Positions 8,870-16,636 of a DNA stretch of 36,423 bases are shown here, one piece after another. Source of the DNA: an uncultured Clostridia bacterium. Lineage in GTDB: Bacteria; Bacillota; Clostridia; TANB77; CAG-508. Each line of letters begins with the position of its first letter. The first letter of the stretch is position 1. The notes beneath the pieces were generated by a model, which saw nothing but the letters and a program-made list of their open reading frames with translations, had not been told where the DNA came from and did not search any database. Position numbers and translations under genes: made by a program. Location: the NCBI GenBank assembly GCA_934130355.1, contig CAKOXV010000014.1, positions 1 to 36,423 on the forward strand, in the 5' to 3' direction.

Positions 8870-10429
8870 TTATAATTCTGGTTCAGTTTCATTACTACCT
8901 TTTTCTTGCTCAATAGTTTGTTTTTCTTTTGGGCTTTGGACTACAACTCTATCCTCAATATAGTGTTGTTTTTGTTTTTCTTTAAATCCATGCATTTCAT
9001 AAAATTTTCTTCTGTTTTCTTCTTCTGTTGCTTCAAAATCAATACCAGTTTCCATATATTGTTGGTACATCTTGCTTAAACTAGTTGTTAATCCTATATA
9101 TATTGAATCTTTTTTACTTTTTTCTGCAAAATACACATCTTGTATTTCTTTCATTAATTGTTGTTGTAAATTAATACCAAATATTTGATCTAATAATCCA
9201 GCATATATTAAAGCATCATTCAATCTAGGAACACCGTAATCATAATATCTCCTCCTCGCTTCTCTTTTTATATTATTATCTTTTGATTTTATTGTAATAG
9301 TACAACTATGACCAAATCCATGTCTCTCCTCTACTAATACTGACTTTTTTCCCATATTTTCTGTGAAAATATCATAGTTTCTTGCATCTTCATACTTGTC
9401 ATCATTTCTGAGTGCATCATAAGTTTTCGCTCTTTCTTGCAACATTTGATATATCGGTGTTTTAGAATCAGGTAAGTATACACTCCCCTCTGTTCCATTA
9501 TTTTCTTTTTCAAGTCTGTCTTGTTCTAGTTTTAATAACATAGACTCAGGAACATATCTACTTAACCACTCAATATTAATTTTCTTTAGATCTCCTACTT
9601 CAAGTGGTAATAGAGGTTCTTTACTAAATAATCTTGAAATGCCATTCTTGATTAAATAGCCTAATCCTAAAAGTACATTGTTTCTATTTTTAGATGGTAC
9701 TATCATTGCAGTTGAATTAGTTGCCTGTCGACTCGCTTGTAATTGTTTGTTATAGTTTATTCCTTTTTCTGCAACATTCATCCAAGTCCATATTTCAGGC
9801 CTTAATACTGCATCATTGTCTGCTAACACTATAGCCTTTACTTTATCTGCAATATTTTTTAATCCATCTTTTGAGCTCAAACTGTCTATCCATTCTAGTA
9901 CAAACATATTTAATCCATTTTTATCTTGGTTTGTCATTTTTTGTTGCATTTCTGTAGAAAATTTTCCTTCTGCAACCTGCCTCATTATTAAACTTGCTTG
10001 TAAAGCATAAATCTCCTTTTCAATTCTTTCTCTATCTTTAAAACTATAATTTTCTAGGTTATTTTCATAATTAGCTTTTAATGCAGAAAATCTGCTTTGA
10101 GCTTCCTCTAAAGTTAATTGAGAAAAATTTTCTTCGAATTCAGCAATAATTTGTAAAATAGCATCACTTACTTCTTCAAACAACTTTTCCTTACCATCAT
10201 TACTCATATAACTTTGAATTTTAAATTCCAATTCTGCAATTTCTTTTATTATACTGTTACCAAGTGAATCTTCATTTTCTACAATTTCATTATACTCTTG
10301 TAGAAGTTGTAATGCTGTTTTTGTATCATATAATAATATTTGAGAAATTTTTACTTTTAATGGTACTAGCATTTCTTTGTAAATTAAATTTTTTTGACTT
10401 TCTGTAAAACTATCAATTTCTTCTCCCAT
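8870..10429 (-). CDS. Unrecognised 519-residue helical protein
   Basis: I do not recognise a family. It is hydrophilic, has no signal peptide or clear membrane segment, and is rich in Glu, Lys, Gln and Leu. Residues ~1-165 look like long helices or coiled coil (EIAELEFKIQSY, EEAQSRFSALKANYENN). A central part (~245-300) is less charged (GLGYLIKNGISRLF). A C-terminal part (~360-480) holds the most distinctive stretches, EERHGFGHSCTITIKS and REARRRYYDYGVPRLNDALI. It ends in a Lys/Gln/Glu-rich tail. Possibly cytoplasmic structural or scaffold-like, but no function is assigned. Its own promoter lies at 10492-10520 next to the palindromic element; AAAGGA lies 8 nt before the ATG. The downstream T-box promoter begins immediately after the stop, and I see no terminator between them. 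Confidence 0.8.
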   Translation of the reverse strand: MGEEIDSFTESQKNLIYKEMLVPLKVKISQILLYDTKTALQLLQEYNEIVENEDSLGNSIIKEIAELEFKIQSYMSNDGKEKLFEEVSDAILQIIAEFEENFSQLTLEEAQSRFSALKANYENNLENYSFKDRERIEKEIYALQASLIMRQVAEGKFSTEMQQKMTNQDKNGLNMFVLEWIDSLSSKDGLKNIADKVKAIVLADNDAVLRPEIWTWMNVAEKGINYNKQLQASRQATNSTAMIVPSKNRNNVLLGLGYLIKNGISRLFSKEPLLPLEVGDLKKINIEWLSRYVPESMLLKLEQDRLEKENNGTEGSVYLPDSKTPIYQMLQERAKTYDALRNDDKYEDARNYDIFTENMGKKSVLVEERHGFGHSCTITIKSKDNNIKREARRRYYDYGVPRLNDALIYAGLLDQIFGINLQQQLMKEIQDVYFAEKSKKDSIYIGLTTSLSKMYQQYMETGIDFEATEEENRRKFYEMHGFKEKQKQHYIEDRVVVQSPKEKQTIEQEKGSNETEPEL

Positions 10430-10491
10430 AACTTTTTCCTTTTACTTTTGTTTATTTTATAAAAATTTTCTTGTTTTGTTTCATTATTTAT

Positions 10492-10520
10492 ATTTTACTT
10501 TAATTCTATAATAAAGTCAA
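10492..10520 (-). promoter_or_regulatory. Promoter of the 519-residue protein gene
   Basis: Minus strand TTGACT (10515-10520), 17-nt spacer, TAAAAT (10492-10497), about 60 nt before the ATG. The left end of inverted-repeat element A begins 9 bp upstream of the -35. Confidence 0.65.
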
Positions 10521-10528
10521 TATCTCAT

Positions 10529-10803
10529 CATACATATATATTGAAGACATTTCAAATTTTGGACAAGCTAAACTTTCATATAAAATCTAAAAATACAACC
10601 CGAGCCTCTCTCACTTAGTCCAAAAATGAATATATTACTATTCCATGGCAAAGACCCACTATGGGGATGACCCCAGCTATGTTTTTGCCATGGAATAGTA
10701 ATATATTCATTTTTGACGTGAACATCCCTCGCTTTGTACTTTAAGATTTTCTATACTCAAGTTTAGATGCACAAAATTTTTCATTATTCAATATATATGT
10801 ATG
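10529..10803. mobile_element. Palindromic MITE-like element, copy A
   Basis: 275 bp bounded by a perfect 17-bp terminal inverted repeat (10529-10545 and 10787-10803). Inside is a perfect 32-bp stem (10621-10652 with 10684-10715) around a 31-nt loop that itself contains TGGGGATGACCCCA. The two arms are imperfect inverted repeats of each other. There is no coding frame. A 61-bp segment (10647-10707) is identical to 20096-20156 in copy B. It lies between two minus-strand genes. MITE is the nearest standard label; a structured RNA element is an alternative. No target-site duplication is obvious. It fills most of the 488-bp gap between genes here. Confidence 0.75.
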
Positions 10804-10852
10804 TGGGGCAGCTGTGGTTGTGAAGTGTTAGCAGTAAAAATATTAACTAATA

Positions 10853-10894
10853 AACAAAAAAGAAAATGGCAGAAAAATTTCTTTCCTGCCATTT
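10853..10894 (-). terminator. Terminator after the 113-residue orphan gene
   Basis: AAATGGCAG (minus, plus 10886-10894) pairs with CTGCCATTT (plus 10864-10872), followed by TTCTTTTTTG on the minus strand. Confidence 0.8.
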
Positions 10895-10917
10895 CCAGTC
10901 TTAAAAAAACAGGTGGA

Positions 10918-11259
10918 CTATTCTCCGAGCCAAAGCTCTGTGCCTTCCCATTTTGAGGGCATCTGATACAGTATCTTATTAGTTTGATTCTCCCAAATCT
11001 TATACATAATACACATAGGCGTTCCCACAACACGTGTATATGTCAGTGTAATATTGGGTAAAATCAGCTCATGATATGGTAGATAGTTGTCATACCATAT
11101 TTCTTGTGTTCCCTCTACCTTAAGATTTTTTTGGTCAAAAACTAACATCGAAATTCCTCTTGCGCAAGCCTCATTGCACCATTTTTTTAACCGCCTTTCG
11201 AACTTCCCAACCTCTTCGGTTGAAAACTTAGGATAAGAACACGTCATGTACAGTCCCAT
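10918..11259 (-). CDS. Unrecognised 113-residue protein
   Basis: No family recognised. It has no signal peptide or membrane segment, is rich in Trp and Tyr, and has four Cys. Notable stretches are RRLKKWCNEACARG and QEIWYDNYLPYHEL. The G-rich Shine-Dalgarno ATGGGGGGA sits 6 nt from the ATG, and the gene has its own promoter and terminator, so it is a self-contained single-gene unit. Its codons are visibly less AT-biased than the neighbours (GAGG, CGG, TGC are frequent), which may mean transfer or a different expression class. It sits next to palindromic element A. Confidence 0.7.
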   Translation of the reverse strand: MGLYMTCSYPKFSTEEVGKFERRLKKWCNEACARGISMLVFDQKNLKVEGTQEIWYDNYLPYHELILPNITLTYTRVVGTPMCIMYKIWENQTNKILYQMPSKWEGTELWLGE

Positions 11260-11325
11260 AAATTTCCCCCCATATAAAGACTTTTGATAATTACTTTTGC
11301 TTGCTCATGCAAACATATCTTATAA

Positions 11326-11354
11326 ATTATAGCACAATTAAAGGCAAAAGTCTA
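11326..11354 (-). promoter_or_regulatory. Extended -10 promoter of the 113-residue orphan
   Basis: Minus strand TAGACT (11349-11354), 17-nt spacer ending in TGC, and perfect TATAAT (11326-11331). A small hairpin, TTTGC/GCAAA, lies in the leader. Confidence 0.7.
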
Positions 11355-11371
11355 TAGTTTATAGTAAAATT

Positions 11372-12535
11372 TTACATTGCTTGCTTATATAAATTTACAA
11401 AATCTTCCTTTGAAACTTCTCTTGGATTTCCTGGTTTACATGGGTCTTGCATAGCTTTATCTGCTAACATTTCAAAATCTTCTTCTCTTGCACCAACATC
11501 TCTAACTGTTTGTGTAATTCCAACTTTTTTTGATAATTCTGAAATCATCCATACAAATGTATTTATAACATCTTGGTCATTTAAATACTCTGCATCTGGT
11601 CTACCTATATTCATTAAAATTTCTCTGAATCTTTGTGCTGTTGCATGGTCTTGTCCATTAAATCTCATGACTGTTGGAAGTAAAATTGCATTTGCAATTC
11701 CATGTGGTGTATCATAAACTGCACCTAATTGATGTGCCATTGAATGTACAATTCCTAATCCAACATTTGAGAATCCCATTCCTGCAATGTATTGTGCTAA
11801 TCCCATCATTTCTATTGCTTCTTCATCCTTTTCATTTACAGCTGCTGGTAAATACTTAAATATTAATTTTATTGCTTGCATATGGAACATATCTGACATT
11901 GTATTATGAGCTTTTGTGATATATCCTTCAACAGCATGTGTTAGTGCATCCATTCCTGTTGCAGCTGCAATTGATTTTGGCATAGATGCCATTAAATCTG
12001 AATCTACAATTGCTAAAACTGGGATATCATTTGGGTCTACACAAACCATTTTGATTTCTCTTTCTTCATCTGTTATTACATAATTTATTGTTACTTCTGC
12101 AGCTGTTCCTGAGGTTGTAGGTAATGCAATTATTGGTAATCCTCTATTTTCTGTATTTGATAAACCATTTAAAGATACAATATCTGATCTAGATGGATTT
12201 GTTATTACAATAGATATTCCTTTTGCAGTATCAATACTAGATCCTCCACCAACTGCAACTATAACATCTGCGTTCGCACTTCTGCAAACTTCAACTCCAT
12301 CTAATACGTTTTTAATTGTTGGGTTTGGTTTTACTTCTGAATATACTTCATATTCAATTCCTGCTCTATCTAACACTTCTGTAACTCTTGATGTAACCCC
12401 ACATTCTGCTAATGCTTTATCTGTTACTACTAATACTTTTTTAAATCCTCTTTTGCGAATTTCTTCTGGTAATTCTTCTCTTGCTCCTTTTCCAAAATAT
12501 GATGTTTCATTTAAAACAAATTTGTTTACTGACAT
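11372..12535 (-). CDS. fucO: Iron-containing alcohol dehydrogenase, lactaldehyde reductase-like
   Basis: 387 residues, the standard length of group III Fe-dependent alcohol dehydrogenases. Visible features: the NAD(P)-binding region with VGGGSSIDTAKGI (~95-108), PTTSGTAAEVTINYVITDEE (~140-160), and the metal ligands in GMDALTHAVEGY (Asp, His) and GIVHSMAHQLGAVYDTPHG (two His). The whole chain resembles E. coli FucO closely, including VCVDPNDIP and AGMGFSNVGLGIVH, so reduction of lactaldehyde to 1,2-propanediol is the best guess. FucO-like proteins also act on other short aldehydes, so the substrate is not certain. Fits rhamnose or fucose fermentation, though no catabolic genes are nearby. SD AAGGAG lies 8 nt from the ATG. 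Confidence 0.85.
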   Translation of the reverse strand: MSVNKFVLNETSYFGKGAREELPEEIRKRGFKKVLVVTDKALAECGVTSRVTEVLDRAGIEYEVYSEVKPNPTIKNVLDGVEVCRSANADVIVAVGGGSSIDTAKGISIVITNPSRSDIVSLNGLSNTENRGLPIIALPTTSGTAAEVTINYVITDEEREIKMVCVDPNDIPVLAIVDSDLMASMPKSIAAATGMDALTHAVEGYITKAHNTMSDMFHMQAIKLIFKYLPAAVNEKDEEAIEMMGLAQYIAGMGFSNVGLGIVHSMAHQLGAVYDTPHGIANAILLPTVMRFNGQDHATAQRFREILMNIGRPDAEYLNDQDVINTFVWMISELSKKVGITQTVRDVGAREEDFEMLADKAMQDPCKPGNPREVSKEDFVNLYKQAM

Positions 12536-12564
12536 ATTTTACACTCCTTCTTTTGATTAATTTA

Positions 12565-12587
12565 TATATATAAAAAGCTATAAGCTT
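12565..12587 (-). terminator. Weak hairpin between the anchored protein gene and fucO
   Basis: Minus strand AAGCT-TAT-AGCTT followed by TTTATATA. The stem is only 5 bp, so termination would be partial at best. Confidence 0.35.
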
Positions 12588-12594
12588 AATTATA

Positions 12595-13227
12595 TCAATT
12601 TAAAACATTTTCAGCATAATTTGCTGGTATTTCAAAAATAGAATCATCTACTTCTTTATCAATTTTGATATTTAATAATTCTTGTGTGACACCTTTAATT
12701 GTCCTTATATATACCAAGTTTTCATTGCTATCAAAATAAAATCTTGTTCTAATATCATTTTCTTCTACATCTAAAGAACTTGATTGCATAAACATAGTAC
12801 TTCCTTGATATTCTTCATAATTATATTTTTGACCTTTGATTTTTTCTGTTCCTGTTGTAAACTTTTTATTTATTATTTCCTTTAATCCATCTGTTAATAC
12901 AGATTGTTCAATATTATTATGTCTATAAATATAATATTCTTCTCTATCATGTAATACTAAATATGTGTCATTTTCTTTTATTATTGTTGTTGTATGACTA
13001 TCTTTTGAGTATTGATCTATTATTGTTTTTTCACCTTTTTTAGCCATTATTGTTTTGTTATTTTCATCTTGTTTCATTTCAAATAAATATTCTTGACTTG
13101 ATTCAAGCTGGCTATAAATTTGCAATAATCTTTTTTGGTTATCACCTTTGTTTCTTGTAAATATAAAAATTAGTGCAAGTATTACAACTACTAATATAAC
13201 TAATGGTATTATTTGTTTTTTCTTCAT
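12595..13227 (-). CDS. Membrane-anchored extracytoplasmic protein of unknown function
   Basis: 210 residues. An N-terminal signal anchor (KKKQIIPLVILVVVILALIF, residues ~2-22) has no lipobox Cys, so it is an uncleaved anchor or signal peptide. The rest is a soluble extracytoplasmic domain of alternating beta-type segments (TYLVLHDREEYYIY, KGQKYNYEEYQG, IRTRFYFDSNENLVYIRTI). The pattern resembles LolA/outer-lipoprotein-carrier-like or DUF4412-type proteins that follow substrate peptides, but this is only a fold impression. The ATG has GGAGG 8 nt upstream, and the gene starts 15 nt after the def stop, so it is co-transcribed with def and priA. Confidence 0.75.
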   Translation of the reverse strand: MKKKQIIPLVILVVVILALIFIFTRNKGDNQKRLLQIYSQLESSQEYLFEMKQDENNKTIMAKKGEKTIIDQYSKDSHTTTIIKENDTYLVLHDREEYYIYRHNNIEQSVLTDGLKEIINKKFTTGTEKIKGQKYNYEEYQGSTMFMQSSSLDVEENDIRTRFYFDSNENLVYIRTIKGVTQELLNIKIDKEVDDSIFEIPANYAENVLN

Positions 13228-13242
13228 TTGTTATCCTCCTTT

Positions 13243-13725
13243 TTATTTATTTTTTTCTGGTTCTACATGTTCTAAAGTTCCTGGAATCATAATATCTACA
13301 AAAGTAATTCCATCTAAATGGTCTACTTCATGACATATAGCTTGTGCCAATAAATCTTTAGCTTTAATAGTATATTTTTTACCATTTCTATCTAAAGCTT
13401 CTGCAGTAACTTCTTTTGGTCTGATAACTTTAGCATATTGATTTGGAAAACTTAAGCATCCTTCATCAACCTCTTGTTCTCCTTTTGCCTTTGTTATTTT
13501 AGGATTTATTAAAACTCTAACTCCTTCTCCGTCATCAATATCAATTACTACAACTCTTTTTAATACTCCTACTTGCACTGCTGATAATCCTACCCCATTA
13601 TATTTATACATGGTTTCTATCATATCGTCTATCAAAGTTTGAATTCTATCATCAATATTTTCAACTTCTCTTGATTTCTTTTTTAATATTTCATCTTTTT
13701 CTAATCTGATATTGCGTATCGCCAT
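13243..13725 (-). CDS. def: Peptide deformylase
   Basis: 160 residues. Removes the formyl group from the N-terminal Met of new proteins; Fe/Zn metallohydrolase. All three family motifs are present: GVGLSAVQVG (motif 1, ~44-53; Ser in place of the more common Ala), EGCLSFP (metal-ligand Cys, ~88-94) and HEVDHLDG (metal-ligand His pair and catalytic Glu, ~132-139). Length and compact form suit a type I enzyme. It follows priA, a common arrangement (priA-def-fmt), but no fmt is seen here. A GGGGACAGTCC-type repeat pair sits just before its ribosome binding site (AGGAAGG). Confidence 0.96.
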   Translation of the reverse strand: MAIRNIRLEKDEILKKKSREVENIDDRIQTLIDDMIETMYKYNGVGLSAVQVGVLKRVVVIDIDDGEGVRVLINPKITKAKGEQEVDEGCLSFPNQYAKVIRPKEVTAEALDRNGKKYTIKAKDLLAQAICHEVDHLDGITFVDIMIPGTLEHVEPEKNK

Positions 13726-13744
13726 TTTTATCTTCCTTCCTGAT

Positions 13745-13793
13745 AATTTGGGGACGGTCCTTTTTTTCGCGAATTTGGGGACAGTCCTTTTGA
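13745..13793. repeat. Twin GGGGACNGTCC repeat upstream of def
   Basis: Two tandem units, each AATTTGGGGAC(G/A)GTCC followed by T-rich sequence, are joined by TTTTTTTCGCGAATT. GGGGACAGTCC is itself nearly palindromic. The same twin unit occurs at 29007-29053, also in a gap between co-oriented minus-strand genes and just before a ribosome binding site. Similar motifs are known as scattered REP-like repeats in bacteria. Confidence 0.8.
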
Positions 13794-13797
13794 AATT

Positions 13798-16032
13798 TTA
13801 AATCATATTATTAGGATTAACATCCACTGTAACCCTTGTATTTTTATAATTTGCTTCATAAACCTTTTTTAAACAATTATTAATGACTGTATTTGCCGCT
13901 TCTGTCATATTTCCTTTTATGATGATTCTCCATCTAAATCTATTTTGAATCTTATCAATTGGTGATGGCATTGGTCTTAAAACCATAAAGTCTTGTCCAT
14001 TTAAATTGTTTTTTAAATAGTCATATACTTTGTTTGTTACTTCTATTAGCTCTTTTTCTAGCAAACTATTAAATCCAATTAGTATTATATCGCAAAATGG
14101 TGGATATTTCAACTGTTTTCTTAACTCTATTTCTGTATTATAAAACATTTCATAATCTTGCTGTTTTGCACATTGAATACTGAAATTTTCTGGGTTATAT
14201 GTTTGAATAATAACTTTACCAGGTAGATTTTCCCTACCAGCTCGTCCAGCAACTTGGGTCAATAATTGAAAAGTTCTTTCATTTGCTCTAAAATCATCTA
14301 TATTTAAGCTGCTATCTGCTGCTACAACTCCTACTAATGTTACATTTGGAAAATGATGTCCTTTAACCACCATTTGTGTTCCTATTAAAATATCAATTCC
14401 ATCATTTTTAAATGTATTTAATATCTCTTCATAAGAATTCTTTTTTGTTACTGTATCTATGTCCATTCTAATTGTACTAGCTTGTGGAAATATTTTGTTT
14501 ATTTCTTGCTCCAATCTTTGTGTTCCTGTTCCAAAATATCTTATTTTTGTACTTTTACATTCTGGGCAAACTTTTACAACATCTTCTTCATACCCACAAT
14601 AATGACATTTTAATTTGTTTTCTGTTTTATGATATGTCATACTTATATTACAATTTTTGCATTTTACTGTATATCCACATTCTCGGCACATGATAAATGT
14701 TGAATATCCTCTTCTATTTAAAAATAGAATTGTTTGTCTTTTCTCTTTTAAATTTTTTTCAATTGCATCATGTAAAGCCACACTTAGCATTGATCTATTT
14801 CCATTTGCAAGTTCCATTTTCAAATCTATTATTTCTACTTCTGGCAATTTTGAATTATTCGCTCTTTTAGTTAATTTTAATAATTTGGTTTCATCTTCTA
14901 CTGATTTATAATATGTAACTAAATCTGGTGTCGCACTTCCTAATACTAATGGGCAATTGTTTTCTTTAGCTATTTTTTTAGCAATTTCTTTTGCATCATA
15001 TTTAGGAACTGCTTCTGATTTATATGAACTATCATGCTCTTCATCTATTATGATTATTCCTATATTTTCTGTTGGGGCAAATATTGCTGATCTTGCTCCA
15101 ATGATTATTTTAGCTTTTCCTTCTTTAATTTTATTCCATTCATCATATCTCTCACCTATTGATAATTTACTGTGTAATACGGCAATATCATCTTTATTGA
15201 AACGTGCTATAAATCTATCTATCATTTGTGGTGTTAAAGATATTTCTGGCACTAATACTATTGCTGTTTTATTTTGGTTTAATGCTTGTTTTATTAATTG
15301 TAAATATACTTCTGTTTTTCCAGAACCAGTTACACCATACAAAAGGAAACTTTGATATTTATTGTTTTTCATTGATGAGAAAATTTCGTTAAAAGCAGAT
15401 TGCTGTTCTTCAGTTAGCTTTAAATCTTCTGTCTTAGAAATTTCTTTATTTGCAAGTGGATTTCTCTCTACTTTTTTTTCTATAATTTCTACATATCCAT
15501 TTTTTTCTAGCGTTTTTACTATTGCTCTTGTAGAACCTGTAAACATTTCTATTTCAGCTACTGTTGCACCTTCATTTTCTTTTAAAAATTGTAATACCTT
15601 TTTTTGCTTTTCTGATTTTATTTTTCCTATATCTATATCAAATTGAGTCTCTTCAATATCTTTTTTTAAGTATACAACATTAATTGTTTTGTCTTGTGCG
15701 TTGTTCGTCGCTTTTTTATTTTTTGTTCCTGGTGTTAACATTTGTTTAATGCAATCTGATACATTACAAAAGTATCTCTTTGCCATCCATTGAGCCATTT
15801 GTATTTGTTTTTCTGTTAAATTATGTTTTATTTTTACTATTTCTTTTACTTCATATTCTGTATTTTCTTTTATTGCTACTACATATCCTTCTTCTAAAGA
15901 ACTTGACCTTCCAAATGGTACTAAAACGGTACTACCTATCATTACTAGTTCTTCTAATTCTTTTGGGATACTGTAATCAAATGTTCGGTTTAATCTTTTA
16001 GCTGACCTGTTTATTACTATTTCTGCTATCAT
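13798..16032 (-). CDS. priA: Primosomal protein N' (PriA helicase)
   Basis: Replication-restart DEAH-type helicase. Taking the ATG at 16032 gives 744 residues starting MIAEIVINRS, which fits the family N-terminus; an in-frame ATG at 16086 would add 18 residues unlike PriA and would precede the GGAGG at 16049-16053. The spacing of that SD to 16032 is long (about 14 nt). Motifs: YGVTGSGKTEVYLQ (Walker A), IIIDEEHDSSYKSE (DEEH), the zinc region with paired cysteines (CRECGYTVKCKNC ... CHYCGYEEDVVKVCPEC), FGTGTQRLEQEINKIFP, and QVAGRAGR (helicase motif VI). First gene of priA-def-anchored protein-fucO. Confidence 0.95.
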   Translation of the reverse strand: MIAEIVINRSAKRLNRTFDYSIPKELEELVMIGSTVLVPFGRSSSLEEGYVVAIKENTEYEVKEIVKIKHNLTEKQIQMAQWMAKRYFCNVSDCIKQMLTPGTKNKKATNNAQDKTINVVYLKKDIEETQFDIDIGKIKSEKQKKVLQFLKENEGATVAEIEMFTGSTRAIVKTLEKNGYVEIIEKKVERNPLANKEISKTEDLKLTEEQQSAFNEIFSSMKNNKYQSFLLYGVTGSGKTEVYLQLIKQALNQNKTAIVLVPEISLTPQMIDRFIARFNKDDIAVLHSKLSIGERYDEWNKIKEGKAKIIIGARSAIFAPTENIGIIIIDEEHDSSYKSEAVPKYDAKEIAKKIAKENNCPLVLGSATPDLVTYYKSVEDETKLLKLTKRANNSKLPEVEIIDLKMELANGNRSMLSVALHDAIEKNLKEKRQTILFLNRRGYSTFIMCRECGYTVKCKNCNISMTYHKTENKLKCHYCGYEEDVVKVCPECKSTKIRYFGTGTQRLEQEINKIFPQASTIRMDIDTVTKKNSYEEILNTFKNDGIDILIGTQMVVKGHHFPNVTLVGVVAADSSLNIDDFRANERTFQLLTQVAGRAGRENLPGKVIIQTYNPENFSIQCAKQQDYEMFYNTEIELRKQLKYPPFCDIILIGFNSLLEKELIEVTNKVYDYLKNNLNGQDFMVLRPMPSPIDKIQNRFRWRIIIKGNMTEAANTVINNCLKKVYEANYKNTRVTVDVNPNNMI

Positions 16033-16067
16033 ATTTATAATAATAACCTCCTTTTTTATATTATCAT

Positions 16068-16097
16068 ATTTTATTTTTTTTTGCACTAATTTGTAAA
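16068..16097 (-). promoter_or_regulatory. Possible priA promoter
   Basis: Minus strand TTTACA (16092-16097), 18-nt spacer, TAAAAT (16068-16073). The region is extremely AT-rich, so chance matches are easy. Confidence 0.4.
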
Positions 16098-16109
16098 ATT
16101 TTTTATATT

Positions 16110-16138
16110 TTGCAAATTTATGTAAAATGTGTTATACT
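16110..16138 (+). promoter_or_regulatory. Promoter of the plus-strand anchored acidic protein
   Basis: TTGCAA (16110-16115), 17-nt spacer, TATACT (16133-16138). It shows that an in-frame ATG at 16127, inside the spacer, cannot be the start of the downstream gene. Confidence 0.7.
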
Positions 16139-16180
16139 AGTAGTATATTAAAATATATTACTTTGGAGGTAAAAAATCTT

Positions 16181-16603
16181 ATGAGCATTGCAGAAATTCT
16201 TTTTATTATCCTCGCAGTAGTTTTGGCAATTTGGTTAATTATTGACATTATTCGGCACCCTAAATCTGATGATGATAACATCATCAATGAAGATTGGGAA
16301 GATTGGTATGAAGACTATGACTTAGAAGATGAATCTACTTTAGATGAGCCTTACCTTGAGTTCGTAGATGACGGCCAACTCCATGACATCATTAAAGTTC
16401 CTGGGCATCAGGATTTGTATTATAGCCAAATTGATTTGCTTGTATACAGTGTAAATCCTGAAAACGGAGATGATGAAAACGAATATTTGGAAGGATTCTT
16501 TTCCAATGATATGCATTGCATATACATGGATGGAAAAGTTTGGGCAGTTAATGATAATGGCAACATTGTCGCAATTGTACATCCAGCAATGCTTCCAAAG
16601 TAA
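16181..16603 (+). CDS. Unrecognised membrane-anchored acidic protein
   Basis: 140 residues from the ATG at 16181, which follows TTTGGAGG by 11 nt. The N-terminus is one membrane segment (residues ~4-25, IAEILFIILAVVLAIWLIID). Then comes a very acidic stretch (~31-60, NEDWEDWYEDYDLEDEST) and a C-terminal domain of ~80 residues (HDIIKVPGHQDLYYSQIDLLVY, then MHCIYMDGKVWAVNDNGNIVAIVHP). No family recognised. It is a stand-alone unit with its own promoter and terminator, divergent from priA, and its codons are less AT-biased than those of flanking genes. It probably sits in the membrane with the acidic part inside (Lys/Arg after the segment, positive-inside rule). Confidence 0.75.
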   Translation: MSIAEILFIILAVVLAIWLIIDIIRHPKSDDDNIINEDWEDWYEDYDLEDESTLDEPYLEFVDDGQLHDIIKVPGHQDLYYSQIDLLVYSVNPENGDDENEYLEGFFSNDMHCIYMDGKVWAVNDNGNIVAIVHPAMLPK

Positions 16604-16636
16604 AAAGCTAGGCCACAACTGTGGCTTAGCTTTTTT
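16602..16636. terminator. Bidirectional terminator between the anchored protein gene and gmk
   Basis: AAAAGCTAGGCCAC and GTGGCTTAGCTTTT form a 14-bp stem (one G-T pair) around AACT, with T-runs on both strands. It serves the plus-strand gene ending at 16603 and gmk ending at 16635 on the minus strand. Confidence 0.92.

Noticed and set aside
10529..10803. Element A (and B) as a simple intrinsic terminator
   Set aside because: Far too long, terminal inverted repeats at both ends, no T-run after the central stem, and a separate good terminator (10853-10894) exists next to A.
10788..11033. Open frame overlapping the end of the 113-residue gene
   Set aside because: It overlaps the terminator and the palindromic element, has no ribosome binding site and low-complexity-free but random-looking composition; judged spurious.
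16127..16180. Upstream ATG extending the plus-strand anchored protein
   Set aside because: It lies between the -35 and -10 of the gene's own promoter, so it would not be in the mRNA; the ATG at 16181 has a ribosome binding site.
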